A stretch of DNA of 64,000 nt from Kalmusia sp. IMI 367209. Its lineage: Eukaryota > Ascomycota > Dothideomycetes > Pleosporales > Didymosphaeriaceae. The notes under the pieces were generated by a model. That model saw only the letters and a program-made list of their open reading frames with translations. It was not told the DNA's origin and made no database searches. The DNA lies in assembly GCA_027946365.1 (NCBI GenBank), contig JAPEUQ010000001.1, positions 992,001-1,056,000 on the forward strand, read 5' to 3'. The translations under genes were made by a program, and so were the position numbers. Positions 34,025 to 46,270 of the stretch are shown one piece after another. How positions within the stretch are numbered: the first letter of the stretch is position 1; each line of letters opens with the position of its first letter.

Positions 34025-35432
34025 TTGTGCTCGTGCTCCGGCGCACCTTGCCATATGCCACAATTGTAAGCGTAGCGAAGGAGTCGGGGAGCCGGAAAAC
34101 GAGAGGAGGAGGATGATGATGATGATCTGAGCGCCGACTCGGATGGCACGAAGGATCTGGAAGTGTCTTGCGCAAGCCAACGCTTCCGTGAGAGGGCGCG
34201 CGAGAGAGAGAGGGAGAGTGGGTGCTTAGCGAGCGTGAGGGAACGGTGGAAGGAGGACGAGGCCGCGTCTAGGCGCGGGGTTCGGTCAGCCAGCGCAGAC
34301 TATTCCCCCACGAGCGTCCTCAGACAATATAGCAGCCTCACTCGAGGCCTTCGTCGGACGTCTAGATTAGCTTGGTAACGGTTTATGTAAATTGCATGAA
34401 TAGACTGAACATGCTGCAAGCACCCGTCTGCCCGCCAGTGCCATGCCGTACCTCTGCATTAGCCCTCCCGCGTGCAACACAATTACAAGATCAAGTTCTC
34501 GTGCGTGCACACGCAGCCTCGGCACCATCCGATGCCCAACCGTCGTCGGCATGCGCGTCCTCGCAGGCACGCGCAAGCTCTCGACCTTGCACTACCCCAC
34601 ACCAAGAGAAAAGATGGAAAGCGCCGTAGAGCGACGACTCAGGAGAGACATATAGTGATGCTGATATGGTATGGCATTTGCAAAAAGGTAATTTGTTCAT
34701 CAAACGGGGCCGCCGGGTACAGTACCTTCCTCATGTTCCTCACCCTCCAAGCGAGCCCACCGAGCAGGGATGCGCGGCTGCCGCTGACAATAACATGCCG
34801 TGACTAAGATCCAGGGATACCAACAAGTTGCGCCGTCGCCGTGTGTGCCCATGCCGCGCTACCAATTCTTTAGACAATCTCAGGCACCCTTCCGTAACAT
34901 CCAAAGAAAAAGAGAGAAGCGTGGGCTTAAAGTTTGTAAATGTAGTGTAAATGTAAAAAGATACAGCAGTAATAATCCGCGCGAGCGGTTACAGTCTTTT
35001 CTGAGTGTTGGTAATCGAACAGAGAAGTATCGACACGTAGGGGGTATAGAGGCCGTTGCAAATGAACCGATGTAGTAAAAACAAGCCAGTCAAGGAAAAA
35101 CCCGACCATGAAAAGGAAAAAAGGGAATCGAAAATAATGATGATCATGCTAAAAATGCTGATGCTGAAGCGCTCGACGAGGTGTGATGCAGGGAAAATCC
35201 AGATCTTGGGCCCAAGTCTCCCGTACGACCATGATCGCATGGGATATCCAAATACCTTCTGTCGCGATGATGTTGTGAGAATCCTACAATTTCCATGGTA
35301 CTCCGTAGCCCGACGCCAAATTGGCGCGGCTCGTAAAAAAAAAAAAGCGGCATCCAAGGGACCTGTGCGCCGTCGCTTGGTTGCGACTGTAGAAGAAGCG
35401 AGACAGATGTCACTCAACCCATAATGGTTCCA
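34025..35432. other. Intergenic, no supported gene
   Basis: Contains a purine-rich run ending in (GAT)5 at 34112-34127 and GAGAGAGAGAG-type sequence near 34200. The 3' flank of the minus-strand HTH gene occupies the right end, with an A-tract at about 35335-35346. Confidence 0.55.
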
Positions 35433-37210
35433 CTAGTGTAACGTGTCGATGGTCTCAACCTTGGTGACCGTGCCATAGTTGGGTTCCGACGTTCGGCGCA
35501 TTCCGGACCCCAGACTCTCCGAGCTGCGTTTGATCTTGAGCTTCTCCATGAGTTTGCCAATGGTGACATACTCCTGGGGCTCAACAACGAAATCTTCGTG
35601 CTGTTGTTGGAAAAAGGTCCATACGAGCTCCAGTGCGCGCGCAGCCTCTTCCTGTGAAGGTGACATGGCCGATGTGCTTTCCAACACGGCCTGTGTCATG
35701 CTCGATTGTTGCATAGGAAGGCTCGCCGTAGGTAGGCCATTTGGCAGTGGTGGTGGTTGCATCGAATTCGTTACTGTCGTTGGGGAGGCTTGCATAGTAT
35801 CGTCTATAGCAGCCAAAGACGGCTGAAACTCATCCATGGGAGAGTCTAGCGCGGTGGTGTTCATGAACTTGGGAGTCAGTGCCTCAGAAGATGGTGGCGG
35901 CGACATGAATTGCTCCACACCAATCAACATGGGGAACGTCTGGCTCCGCGGTCGTTGAAAGTTACTGCTGCCTGGCTGGCCTCTGATCTGGTGATTTCCC
36001 ATGAAGGCGGTCGGTCCAGACGCCGAGTCCGGTGTGAAGAAGGGCGATGACAGTGAGGTCGGGCTGGTAGGTCCGGCAGAGAACGACGATGGCGCAGTGT
36101 CGGTGAATACACTTGACAGTGATGTGTTGCTTTGCGAGTGGAATGGGCGACGGTGGCTCGAGAAGTCATGCGTATCTGGGCTTTCTGTCTTGAGTTCTTC
36201 CTTACTCGGTTTGGCCGACACGGAAAGCGGTGAGGGCGATACCCCGCTCGGGGAGGTAGGCGAGATGCCCCCAGGAGTGTGCACATTCGACGGCGGATTC
36301 GAAGTCCCTTCGGATTCTTCTGCGATCGAGCCCTTTCTGGATTTTGAACCTAATAGGTTGTTCTTCTGTTTGAATTTCTCGAGCCAGCTGGTGCTATTCG
36401 CCTTGAGGTGGCTGTCTGAATTGCCAACGGTGGTCGCAAAGAATCGCGCCTTCTCCCGAATGATCGCATCGGTAAGTGGTAAACCTTGTCGCTGGTGGTT
36501 TCGCGCCCAGTTGGAGAGCGCCCGCTCAATATCGGGAAACTTGCCTTTCGACCTTTTTATGGGTGATCGGCTGCCATCGTCCTGGTAGAGGTATTTCTCC
36601 TTCTGACGCAGCACTTTGGACACGGTACTACACGTTGTAAGCAAAATGGCACAAGTATGTCAGTGATCTGTGGTCTACCTTCGCTCTACGCCAAACATCG
36701 CTGCAGACAGGTCAGTCTCGGGGCCACATATCGTCAGTGAATGGATTCTGGCTCACCTCCAATTTCGGTTTGCTTGACGGTGGGATGGTCCTCGTGATAC
36801 TGGCACATTCTCCTACGGTCCGCATCCGTAAGGGTCTTCCGCGGCGTGCTGGAGGTGCGTCCCGAGTGCGTTGAAGTCGCCGACACGGGCGTGGCAGACA
36901 CGGGCGTGAGAGGCACCGGCGCAGAAGGGAAGATGGGCGGTACGTAGGTCGACTGGCTGGTCAACATGCTCGGCCATGAGGGCATGATCAATGGGTGGAG
37001 CTGCGAGTGGGCGGTCCTGTGCTGTGGCGGAGGCTGCATGGGCGCCGTGTACATTGGCTCCATGGGGATGGGGTTGTAGTTGAAGCCATTGAAGTCTTGC
37101 ACCGGCGATTGATGCTGATGGTCGTAGGGACCACCGTGGGTCCAGTTTGTAGCGTGGTCCTCATACGAGTCCTGGTGATGGTGCTCGTGGTCCATCTGCA
37201 GCTGGCTCAT
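35433..37210 (-). CDS. CENP-B-type HTH DNA-binding protein
   Basis: Three exons on the minus strand (37210-36757, 36700-36679, 36627-35433) with introns of 56 and 51 nt; 556 aa. Residues about 130-180 form a homeodomain-like/psq HTH: TLTDADRRRMCQYHEDHP, TVKQTEIGAMFGVERSTVSK, VLRQKEKYL. The 22-nt middle exon encodes the turn of this helix-turn-helix (AMFGVERS), so the splicing is confirmed by the motif. A second CENPB-type HTH follows (FPDIERALSNWARNHQRQG, then LTDAIIREKARFFAT and STSWLEKFKQKNNLL). Flanks are low complexity: His/Gln/Pro-rich N terminus and a long Ser/Pro/Thr-rich middle, ending in a helical, conserved-looking C terminus (ALELVWTFFQQQHEDFV). Such proteins derive from pogo-like transposases and act as nuclear DNA-binding factors; no DDE nuclease domain is present, so domestication is inferred. 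Confidence 0.88.
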
Positions 37211-38936
37211 GGGAGCGAGGGTGGCAGGACTTCGGCGGCGACAACAACGACAAGGACAACGACAGCGGATGGTGGTTTTTTTCTCGCAAGCGCGGGAGCG
37301 TCCGTGTTAGAAGTTGGGCAATCGAGGTCGCAAGACGAGCATCTGCGCGTGGTTGGGGATGGTGTTCCTGGGGGCGGCGCGAGTGACCTCAGAGCGGCAG
37401 CGTGCATGCATGCATGGGCGAAGGACGGTCTGATGCACTCGAGGCCCTCTGGGGTACAGGCAAGGCACGAAAGGCAGACAGGCAGCAAAGAGGAAACGCA
37501 GAGGCGCGGCGCGGCAACGAGCAATTGAGCACTGGGGGCTTGCTGGCGACTGCAGGGCAAGTGCCTATGCGGCGGCTTGCAGCGCGTACTTGAGCGAAGT
37601 CTGGTCGGTGGTCAGGGCCCTTGTGCGTGCGCTGCGGGCGGCGGCGGGTTGCAGCAGCGGGAGAGGGGCCATGGTGCTGTTTGTTTCGAGCCCAAGCTTC
37701 CCTGTCAACTCGGCGTGCGAGCAGAGCGGCCTGTGCTGCGCATCCTGGTCGCCGCGGCCAAGCGACACCGCACCGCGAGCGCAGCTACAGGGCTAGCGCG
37801 CCCGGGGATGTGCCCCTAGAGCAGCGACAGATGCGCCCAGCGGTGGGCCTGCAAAGCGGCCGCGCCCTCACGCCCCCAAGCCCCCTCCACGCACGCGCAG
37901 CGGCGGCAAATGGGATGCGAAGGCGGTCTGCGAGCAGGATCCCCCCCCAACGCCCATCGAGCCCGCAGCCATGCCATGCCTGGATGCCATACCATACCAT
38001 ACCATACCATACCACCGCCCGGCTAATCTGACCGCTGCCGAATCCGGTCGCAGCCAGAGTGTGCCATATTGGCTGCACCGGCCGGGCCCTCCCTCGTGCG
38101 CCAGTGTCCGTCGTGCTGCCCCGTTTGCCGTGCTGGGTGGCGTGCCACCGTGGGCCAAGCTCGACGCTGGTTTTCAGGTACGCGAGCCGATGCCCATGGG
38201 GCCGCCGACTGTCCATCATCGGCGCTGCATAAAGGAGATGCCGCGTCGAGCATCCCAGGGCCTCGATGCGCTCGAAGGGCTGAAACGCTTCCGGAAAGGC
38301 TGCCAGACGCGCCCGTGAAGAGAGCCACCAGAGACACATTAGGTTTGATCCAATGGTCCACTCACGCTCGCGAGCGATAATCATTAGCGCCCGAGTGCCA
38401 GCACGGTCTCTGAGTCGCCAGCCTGCCTGCCCCCCCCTGCTGATTCCCTCCGACTTGACTTCTGCTGGATTCAGTAGACCAATGGGGAAGGCCAGTGCCA
38501 GAGCAAAGGGCTAGAAAACGATCGTCGTATTGCTGAATTTCCGAAATCACAATATGGGAAAACAAATGCTAACACGCCGACGACACGTTCCCCACGAGAC
38601 CTCCTCGGCATCCACGGCACTGCTTGTCTTGACTAGGCCCGGGAGCCGTCATTCGTCGTGCTCTCCAATCCCCGGGGCGAATGATCGCGTCAAATCGCTG
38701 TGTAAGCTGCCTTGACCGAAATAGCGCCCGTGAGGATGCCGTATAATGCTTCTAGTACTGCGCCTCGACCAAATCAGCTCTTGAAGTCGGCCTCGCGCCC
38801 ATCCTATGGGAACATCTAGCTGCGATGCGGCATTGAGACATCCAAGCCATACTCCATAACCTCTCGCACCACTCGCACACACCGTCGCTTGGGCGGGCGA
38901 TCTGGATGCCGTCATGATTCAGGGCCCGTGTGCTTT
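37211..38936. other. Intergenic, GC-rich, with pentanucleotide repeat
   Basis: 5' region of the HTH gene and 3' region of RBG1. The many overlapping long frames on both strands come from high GC content and lack features. It contains a (CCATA)n tract at 37987-38014. Confidence 0.55.
37987..38014. repeat. (CCATA)n pentanucleotide tandem repeat
   Basis: About five and a half uninterrupted CCATA units seen directly in a non-coding GC-rich stretch about 0.8 kb upstream of the HTH gene's ATG. Confidence 0.85.
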
Positions 38937-40307
38937 CTATCGCTTGATGATCGTAACTGGCCAGATAGTGAGCTGAAAGGATTCAATAAATCATCGGGTC
39001 CGACCTACTGATGTCTTCATCGGCGAGCTCGTGAGACAACCCGACACGTTGTGGTTGATGCTTTACAGACTTGCCGTACACGATGGCCTGCTTGAACTGG
39101 TCGACGATGGTCTTGTGGATGGAGTTACACTGCAGGGCCCATTAGCGAGTCCCTCTTGTTGTTAGCCTTCTTCCGTAACATACAAAATCTTCAACTGTGC
39201 AGGCTGTTGAACGAAGCACGACTGGGGCGGAATAGTCAGGCATCTTGCCTTTCGGCTTCGTATACACGCGGACCAGGTTGAGCTTCTCCCACATTTGCTC
39301 CAATAACTCGTCAACGTTCCAGCCGTGCTCTGAGCTGATGGGGCAAGCATTTGGAATCCGATAAAGCAGATCTAGCTCCTCGATCGAGATGGCGTCAATC
39401 TTGTTCAGCGCGTAGATGACAGGGATATAGCTTCGGCTCTTCGCTTCTATCACATCGATCAGGTCGTCCACGGTCGCGTCGCATCGGATCGCTACATCAG
39501 CATTGGCCATTCGGTATTCAGCCAAGACAGCTTTAATTTCGTCGTGGTCGATATGCGAAAGAGGAACGGTGGAGGTAATGTTGATGCCGCCCTTATCCTT
39601 CTTCTTCAACACGATATTTGGTGGACTCTTGTTGATTCGAATACCAAAGCCCTCCAGTTCGTTTTCAATGACACGCTTGTCCGTCAGGGGCTTGTTCACA
39701 TCTAGGACGATGAAGATCAAATGGCACGTCTTGGCAACAGCGATGACTTGTCGACCACGACCCTTTCCGTCCTTTGCGCCCTGAATGATACCGGGCAGAT
39801 CGAGAATCTGGATTTTGGCGCCATTGTACATGACCTGTCCAGGTACGGTTGTGAGCGTTGTGAACTCATATGCCGCGGCCTCGGAATGCTGTCCCGTCAA
39901 TCGACTCATCAGCGTACTCTTGCCCACAGACGGGAAGCCAATAAATCCGACACTCGCGACACCTGTTCTGGCAACATCGAAACCCACACCTGCGCCGCCA
40001 CCGCCGCTTGAAGACGGGGTGAGCAGCTCCTTCTTCAGCTTAGCGAGCTTTGCCTTGAGCTGACCTGCGACATATGAGACCGTGTGATTATCGATCGGAG
40101 GCGGGAGTCGTACCGAGATGGAAGGAAGTTGCTTTGTTTTTCTGGGTCCGGGCCATCTAAAACACAGTGTGAGTCTTCGCGTCGCGACACGTATGGGCAT
40201 GTCTTACTTCGGCCTCAATTTCTTTGATCTGCCCCGCAAGCTGTGTTAGCCTTCCGTTTGCTCAATTTCGCGTAACCGGGACTCACCTTGTCCACTGTGG
40301 TCGCCAT
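38937..40307 (-). CDS. RBG1: DRG-family GTPase Rbg1
   Basis: Six exons on the minus strand (40307-40287, 40228-40208, 40156-40114, 40064-39184, 39129-39009, 38956-38937), all introns 49-58 nt; 368 aa, matching the 367-369 aa of DRG1/Rbg1 proteins. The spliced N terminus MATTVDKIKEIEAEMARTQK is the family's conserved helical start. G-domain motifs: G1 GFPSVGKS (GKS at 76-78), G3 DLPG in [20 protein letters not shown]4 ALNKID. The last exons give the TGS domain with [20 protein letters not shown] and the ending ADEDIITIIKR. Rbg1 binds ribosomes with Tma46 (DFRP1) and helps translation through difficult stretches in the cytoplasm. Without splicing the apparent frame would wrongly end 20-30 residues early. 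It shares a 460-nt divergent promoter with the cysteine dioxygenase gene. Confidence 0.95.
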
Positions 40308-40767
40308 GTTGCCGTTTTATATGTGCCAATTTCAATTCTAACGAAATTCAAGGGCTGACGCGGTCGTTGCTGGGAGACAAAAATTGTGAGGTTGAAGCTG
40401 CAGCCATGACGCGAGGGGCAATCGCGGCCGGACCGGAGAAAAGAACCGCCGTGCCGCGACTACCCAAACCCACAGTCCGACGCCAGCCGGCTAGCAGCGT
40501 TTTGTTCGCCGTCGTGCAACGCAGCGGGAATGGCCGCTTCACGGCTGACCACTATCCTGTGGACACAGGGCAAACTAAAGAGCTAATTCTTACATAATGG
40601 GCCGCTGGACGCCGTTTGTCGTGGACCCACGTGTCCAGCAATCGTTCAACGATAATTCACTTATCGCTGCAAGCTCCAGCTATCTTCATAAGCAACGCTA
40701 TCGCTTCCGCCCATGCTGATTAGCCATTCGCACCTACAATTCATTTCGTACATCATTACTAGTGTCC
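40308..40767. promoter_or_regulatory. Divergent promoter region of RBG1 and CDO1
   Basis: 460 nt between the two ATGs, which must hold both promoters and 5' UTRs. No clear TATA box was recognised. No coding sequence. Confidence 0.5.
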
Positions 40768-41560
40768 ATGCCAGCCATGACTACCCCAAGTGAAAGCAAT
40801 GCCTTTGACGAGCTCGTCAACCAGCTCAGTCAAGAGCTTGGACCTTGTTCCGGTATCAATTCCGACGACGTCGATTCGGAAAAGCTGCAGCGACTCATGT
40901 CTGAGTATGTATCAGAAGAGGCGCATTGGGAAAAGTACTTCTTTCCAAGCCCGCATCATCCATACACACGCAATCTCGTCGATAAAGGAAACGGCAAGAG
41001 CAACCTAGTTAGTACCGATGGCTACTGGCAAGACTGCATTTTGAGTTTTGCTAATGCCCGCAGCTCATCCTCGTTTGGTCACCAAAGAAGGCGAGCCCGA
41101 TACATGAGTGAGCTTGCTATCCATCCAGATGGAGCATAGTCCTTCCTAATTCATATAACGTAGTCATGCCAATGCTCATTGTATCATGAAAGTTCTGAAA
41201 GGCTCCCTGGTCGAGACCCGTTATGCCTGGCCCACTACAGCACTCAATCAAGAGGAACAGCGACCTCTGCAAAGTATATCAGAAAAAAAATACGAAGAGA
41301 ACCAAGTGACCTACATGTCCGATAAGCTAGGCCTGCATCGGATTTCGAACCCAAATCCGGAAGAGTATGCCGTCTCGCTGCACCGTAAGTGAAATCATGG
41401 CTTGCGTCGTGGAAGGGCAGACTAACATGATTCAGTGTACACTCCACCGAATGCCGCTGTTTACGGATGCAACGTATTTGACGAGAATACCGGCCAGGCG
41501 AGACACATGGCGAAGTGTACCGTGTACTCAGAGTATGGCAAGAAGGAATTGAGGCTATGA
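40768..41560 (+). CDS. CDO1: Cysteine dioxygenase
   Basis: Four exons (40768-41007, 41064-41107, 41164-41384, 41436-41560), introns 56, 56 and 51 nt; 209 aa, the normal size of the cupin-fold enzyme. It oxidises L-cysteine to cysteine sulfinate with non-haem iron, the first step of cysteine catabolism to taurine/pyruvate and sulfate, in the cytosol. Splicing rebuilds the iron-binding cupin motif [20 protein letters not shown]: His94 and His96 as ligands and Cys101, which in mammalian CDO forms the Cys-Tyr crosslink. The partner Tyr170 is present in LHLYTPPNAAVYG, and the third ligand His is in GLHRISNPN. The N-terminal part has FDELVNQLSQELG and YTRNLVDKGNGKSNL, both family-typical. The open frame extends upstream to a GTG at 40762, but the ATG at 40768 (MPAMTTPSES) is the sensible start; MTTPSES four codons on is an alternative. 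Confidence 0.95.
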
Positions 41561-42162
41561 AAGGGTGCGGGTTGAATGAGGAGGTATTGATGGCTGTGTC
41601 AACTTTCGGCTAAGACTGCGATGTTTTTATCGTAGCTAAGTCCACACTTTTCCGCGTCTGAAATTGTTTTCACCTCAAAATCGCAGCATATTACTCTACG
41701 GCGCATCTATGAGAATCTATTTGAAAATGTTACTTATTCATGGTCTCCGAAGTTTGCTGAAGCAAATGCTAAATACTTGTATGCTTGATCGAAGTTTGGG
41801 TTTTCCTTCACAGACCAAGTTTCCCCAGAGTATTCGACACGTATGTGAACAGCCATTGGTATGACACTGCATCGTATGACTGGCTTTATTAGACGATCGT
41901 CAGAGTGACTAGCAGTAGACTTTTTTGCAGCCTCAGTCTTCTAGCCTTTCCTTGGAAATTCGCAGCTGAGGCCAGCTCTCACCATTGAAGGCCATTTCAC
42001 CATCCGCACTCTAGGCACCATTCTAACCGCCAACCCACCCCGTTTCCCCATACCTTTTCAAACAATCTGTCTTGTTCACTCAGGACTTTAGCCCGCTCCA
42101 CACAGCAAAGGACCCACCATTTAGCACCCTCAACTTCGCCTTCATTTGGTTCAATCTAACAC
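41561..42162. other. Intergenic, no supported gene
   Basis: 3' region of the CDO1 gene and promoter of the next gene. Pyrimidine-rich blocks precede the ATG at 42163. Nothing else recognised. Confidence 0.6.
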
Positions 42163-43508
42163 ATGTCAACCACGGCACTAAATCCCGAAAAAGCCCAGAT
42201 GGCTCCCGAACCAAAGCACATCTGCCTGACGGACGGGCTTCGCCTCGACCTGAAGACGCCCCAGAAACTTCTCACCGAAGCAACCCGCCATGTCAAGACG
42301 TACTGGTGGCCGAAGCTCTGCTGGAGCGCTCACCAGAAGGACATCATGAATACCAAGCTGTTTGAGGACAAGTGGTTCGACAAGGGTGGTATGCTGAATT
42401 ACAACCATCCGGCATATTGGAAGATAGTCAACGCTCTTGTAAGTGAACCAAGTCTCTCCCTTTTGAAAAGGAAAAGGAAAAATGAAAGATGCTAATGTAA
42501 GTAGGGAGTCTTCTACATCAAGATTCGCACCAAGTATCCTGACATGAACATGTCGGATTGGCGCGTGCGCTGGTGGCTCGATCAGGGAGACACTGTGTAT
42601 CTTCGGGTCGACTCCAAGCGCGGTCAGAGCTTCCGTGCGAAGACTCCGAAGACGGGATGGATCGACTTCGGGATGGAGCTGAAGACGCTTCGTTCATTGC
42701 GCGATACTGGCAAGATACCGTAAGGGCTACTCATGTCTGATCGCACAATATGTAACATACACTGACTAGCATTTGCAGGCAAGAGCTTCTCGACAATGCT
42801 CCCTTTTTCACCAAGGCTGAGCAGACCGCCCTCGCTAATATGGTATCAAAGGGCGGCTCTATGGTCGCTAGCTGTACGAAGACTAACTATGGCGCAACCG
42901 CATTCTCACATACTCAGCAATCGGTCCTATCGGCAATAGCGAACGACGCTGTGAAGTCTCCGAACGGTGTGCGACCGAGCAAGCCTGCCCTCAATATGGG
43001 CATCAAGGAGTGGGTTGATAGCCAACAGAAGGAAGATTACTTCTCTCCGAAGACGTTCGACTCAACTGCTGTCTCCAAGTCAGGTACTGATCGACCTACC
43101 GCTTCGGCGAAGGCATCCGGCAGCTTCGTCAAGCCAGACAATCCCGTGGACGATCCGTATACTGACGAACAGTCTGGCGACACGACTTTGAAGAAGCGGA
43201 CCTCTTCACGCTCAGTCAAGCCTACCATCGATGAGGCCGCGACCACCCACGATTCGAACACCATTCTAGATAGCCCACCCATGGACGGGCATTCTGGTGG
43301 CGAACCATCGGATATTTCGGCCTCCTCAAATCTTACGGTCAAGGGACATCGCAAGCAGAGCGACGCGTCTGCCGATTGGACCATGATATTCCTCCAGGAC
43401 GATCTTGACCACAACGAACCGGCCCCGCCCGGCTATGTTTATAGGAAGGGCAATGGAATGCCGGCTCATAAAGGCGTAATCACTAGGAAGCGTGGTTGGC
43501 TCTTATAA
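42163..43508 (+). CDS. Unrecognised conserved-looking protein with disordered C-terminal half
   Basis: Three exons, 42163-42438, 42505-42719 and 42779-43508, with introns of 66 and 59 nt; 406 aa. The first ~190 residues look globular and Trp-rich (TYWWPKLCWSAHQKD, WRVRWWLDQGDTVYLRVD, GWIDFGMELKTLRSLRDTG). The splices restore uninterrupted sequence at KIVNAL-GVFYIKIR and TGKIPQELLDNAPFF. From about residue 210 the chain is Ser/Thr/Asp-rich and probably disordered, with a basic end (RKGNGMPAHKGVITRKRGW). No signal peptide, membrane segment or known domain recognised. It lies between CDO1 and the convergent DBP8 gene. Function unknown. Confidence 0.78.
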
Positions 43509-43918
43509 GGCATAGAGGTCCTCAAATAGCATGGTCTTAGACCCGTATTTGTGAGTGCGATAGCGGTCAAGGATGGCCTCCATGTCACGGTAGTGCGCTC
43601 GTAGTATTACATAAGAGCGTGAGCAATCTTATTGGACACCATATTGGGTATGGACTATGCCTATTTCTTCACGACATTGATATGGTGTGATTTGATGCCT
43701 ACGCCGCGGTATTACTATGTATTTGAGTGCTCATTTTATGTGTCATGTCACATCTATATCTGATGCCAGATTATTGTAGCTCCATTATCACTCGATCCGC
43801 GTACCCGGATGCTTTGTATGTGTATCGGAGAAAATTTGATACGTGATAGTTCACCAGTAAAGCACATCAAGGGATGTCAGGCTCAAAGACCGGCACAGCT
43901 CTGGACCTTATATTAATC
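43509..43918. other. Convergent 3' intergenic region
   Basis: About 410 nt between the ends of the 42163 gene and DBP8, which converge here. AT-rich, consistent with 3' UTRs and terminator regions of both genes. No gene. Confidence 0.6.
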
Positions 43919-45639
43919 TCAAGTCCGCCTTTTCTGCATGCCGACCTTCCGTTTCCCCAGAACATCTCTCCCTTCCTCGATCTGCAGCAACGCCTCCCTC
44001 TTTTTCTCTGTGACAGGCTTCAAAGCCTCCCTTACCACTCTACCCTCTATACTGACGCCCTCCTCCTCGTACTCGTCGAGTTTCGAGCCGACCTGCAAGA
44101 GATACAGTCAGCACGATCCGCATATATTACTGATGTTGAAAAGACTTACCCGTTCTTCGATGGCATGAATCAGATCAACATCTCGCTGACCGATAAGTGT
44201 CACGCTGTGACCGACTCTGCCCGCACGCGCCGTACGACCGACACGATGAATGTAATCGTCTGGATCACGCGGGACATCGAAGTTGACCACAAGTGCGACT
44301 TCAGGGATGTCGAGACCTCTGGCTGCAACGTCCGTGGCGACCAAGATCCGGGCGGCTTGGGCTCGGAATCGGGCAAGATTGCTGACTCGCTCTGATTGCT
44401 TGAGGCCGGAGTGTAATGCTGTCACGCGGTGCTCGAGGAGTCGCAGCATGTGTTCTAATAGAGTAGCTGTTTTTGTCCTGTTGCAGAAGATTATGACGGA
44501 TTTTTTAAGGTTTTCTGAAAGTAACGTCAGCAGGTGTCTTCGTGGTTGACTCAAAACGGACATTCTTGTGCGCTCATCTAATAATACGGGAGACATCTTA
44601 CTAAACTAAGGAACTTACCTGGGGTGCCAAGAAGCACATGTAAGTAGCACTCTTTGTGGGTGACCGGCGTCATAATGTATAACTGCTGAAGCTTTGGTGG
44701 GATAGCCAGCGTCTCAGTATCAACTTCGCATACAAAAATCGGCGGTTTGCCAGGTGCTCGAGGCCGTTCTTTCAAAGCTAATACCTCAGGCGTTACTGTA
44801 GCAGTGAACAGCAGGGTTTGTCTTCGGTCTGGCGCTGGTAGCACCGACAGGCATGTCTCTAGGTCTGGTAACATCGATCCTTTGCCAGGCGCCAGTAGAC
44901 GATCTGCTTCATCAAACACCACAAACCGTACTCTTCTGAGACCACAGATGGTGTCCTCTCCAGAAGTTTTGATGTGTTCCGCGAGGCGCCCTGGGGTCGC
45001 GATGACAATATGCGGCCGTGATGCAAGTTGAATTGCTTGCTCGCGCTGATCTGCGCCGCCGGTTATCAAGATGACCTTGACAGATTGGCGAGCCCCAATA
45101 GCCTTGACTTGTTCAAAAATTTGAATAGCAAGCTCCCTAGTAGGACTGTAGATCTATTAGCATGGCGGATTCCGAAATAATGCGTTTACATACGTAATCA
45201 TCACAGCATAGATACCGCATGGGTCCTCCGACCATTTCTGCAAAATAGGCACTGAAAAGGCAACCGTTTTACCAGTACCAGTACGCGAGCCACCAATACA
45301 GTCCCTTCCTTCTAAGATTTCTGGGATGCAGGCCTTCTGAATACCTGTAGGTCTTTTGATCTCCATAGATGCGAGCGACGCAATCAACCATGGCGAAACA
45401 TTAAGCGAGGTGAAGCTGACTTTCTCGAAAGAGCTAGGTGCATCTTGTGCTGCAGTTGTTCTGGATGTGCTTTGGGCATGTGACAATGGAGCGGGTTGCT
45501 TCGCTTTAACGCGCGAAGTAGTGGTGATGAGCGGTGATTGGTTTAAATTCTCAGCCGGCGATAGCCTCCTTCTTTTCCTAGACCCGTTTTGTTCCAGCAA
45601 ATCCTCCTCACTTGAGGAATGCGATGATTCTGAAGCCAT
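43919..45639 (-). CDS. DBP8: ATP-dependent RNA helicase Dbp8
   Basis: Four exons on the minus strand (45639-45194, 45145-44619, 44514-44150, 44092-43919), introns 48, 104 and 57 nt; 503 aa. The start used gives [13 protein letters not shown]; an in-frame ATG 39 nt upstream (45678) would add 13 residues, but its context is weaker. DEAD-box motifs in order: Q motif region [14 protein letters not shown] and [14 protein letters not shown], motif I SRTGTGKT, Ia [13 protein letters not shown] (made by splicing), TPGRL, II DEAD, III as TAT, then [22 protein letters not shown] and [11 protein letters not shown]. The tail [19 protein letters not shown] and the final [10 protein letters not shown] match Dbp8. 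In yeast Dbp8 works with Esf2 in 40S ribosomal subunit maturation in the nucleolus. The N terminus is acidic/Ser-rich then basic (KRRRLS), typical of nucleolar helicases. Confidence 0.93.
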
Positions 45640-45678
45640 CTCTTTCTGTCTGTCGTGTGTCGAGCGTGCAGTATGCAT

Positions 45679-46270
45679 TGATGAAAGTTACGCGCCAATT
45701 TTTTTGCGTAGGGACACCTTCACGCTAAGACTATCGATAAGCGCACGGACCCAAACTTTCCTCCTCCGGTGCTCGGGCCTCTACGACCATATCTGGACGT
45801 AGTATGGTCAATATTATAATTTTACTGAATTCAGGAAGGGATTCCACAGGCGGCCTATGCTTGTTTCCTCTTCTGCCCAGTAGTTACTTTGAGTGCGTAC
45901 TCGAAAAGGAGATGAAATGGCCAAAAGTCTGAGAGCTAGGCTCTGAATCACTTGCAGCATTGATTCTAGTATGAGCTTTCTGTTTCTCGTTGTGATTGCA
46001 CTAACAGAAGGTCTATCTCATTGGATCGTACGCGTTTTCATGAACGAAAGCGAGCGAAGTTGCCAGCTTTATCTACTGGATGATTTCGGGCGAAAGCCAA
46101 CGATAGTTGACTCCGTCCCACAGCCACTATAAATCTAATTCATTACTGCACCAACGCTCTTTAACAAATCTATTTTGATTCTAGGCATGACTCATCGGTC
46201 GCAAATGTGCAGTTACTTGTGCAACCTGTGGGTTTGACCCCTCCTAGACGCTATAACACCCACCATCGCA
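45679..46270. other. Intergenic, no supported gene
   Basis: Promoter of DBP8 and 3' flank of the P450 gene. No recognisable coding sequence or repeat. Confidence 0.6.

Noticed and set aside
33514..34116. Uninterrupted plus-strand frame of about 200 codons
   Set aside because: His/Arg/Cys-rich composition is atypical of coding sequence; the overlapping 33536 frame looks better although it is interrupted.
36001..36588. 195-codon plus-strand frame
   Set aside because: Antisense shadow of the Ser/Pro-rich region of the CENP-B-type HTH gene.
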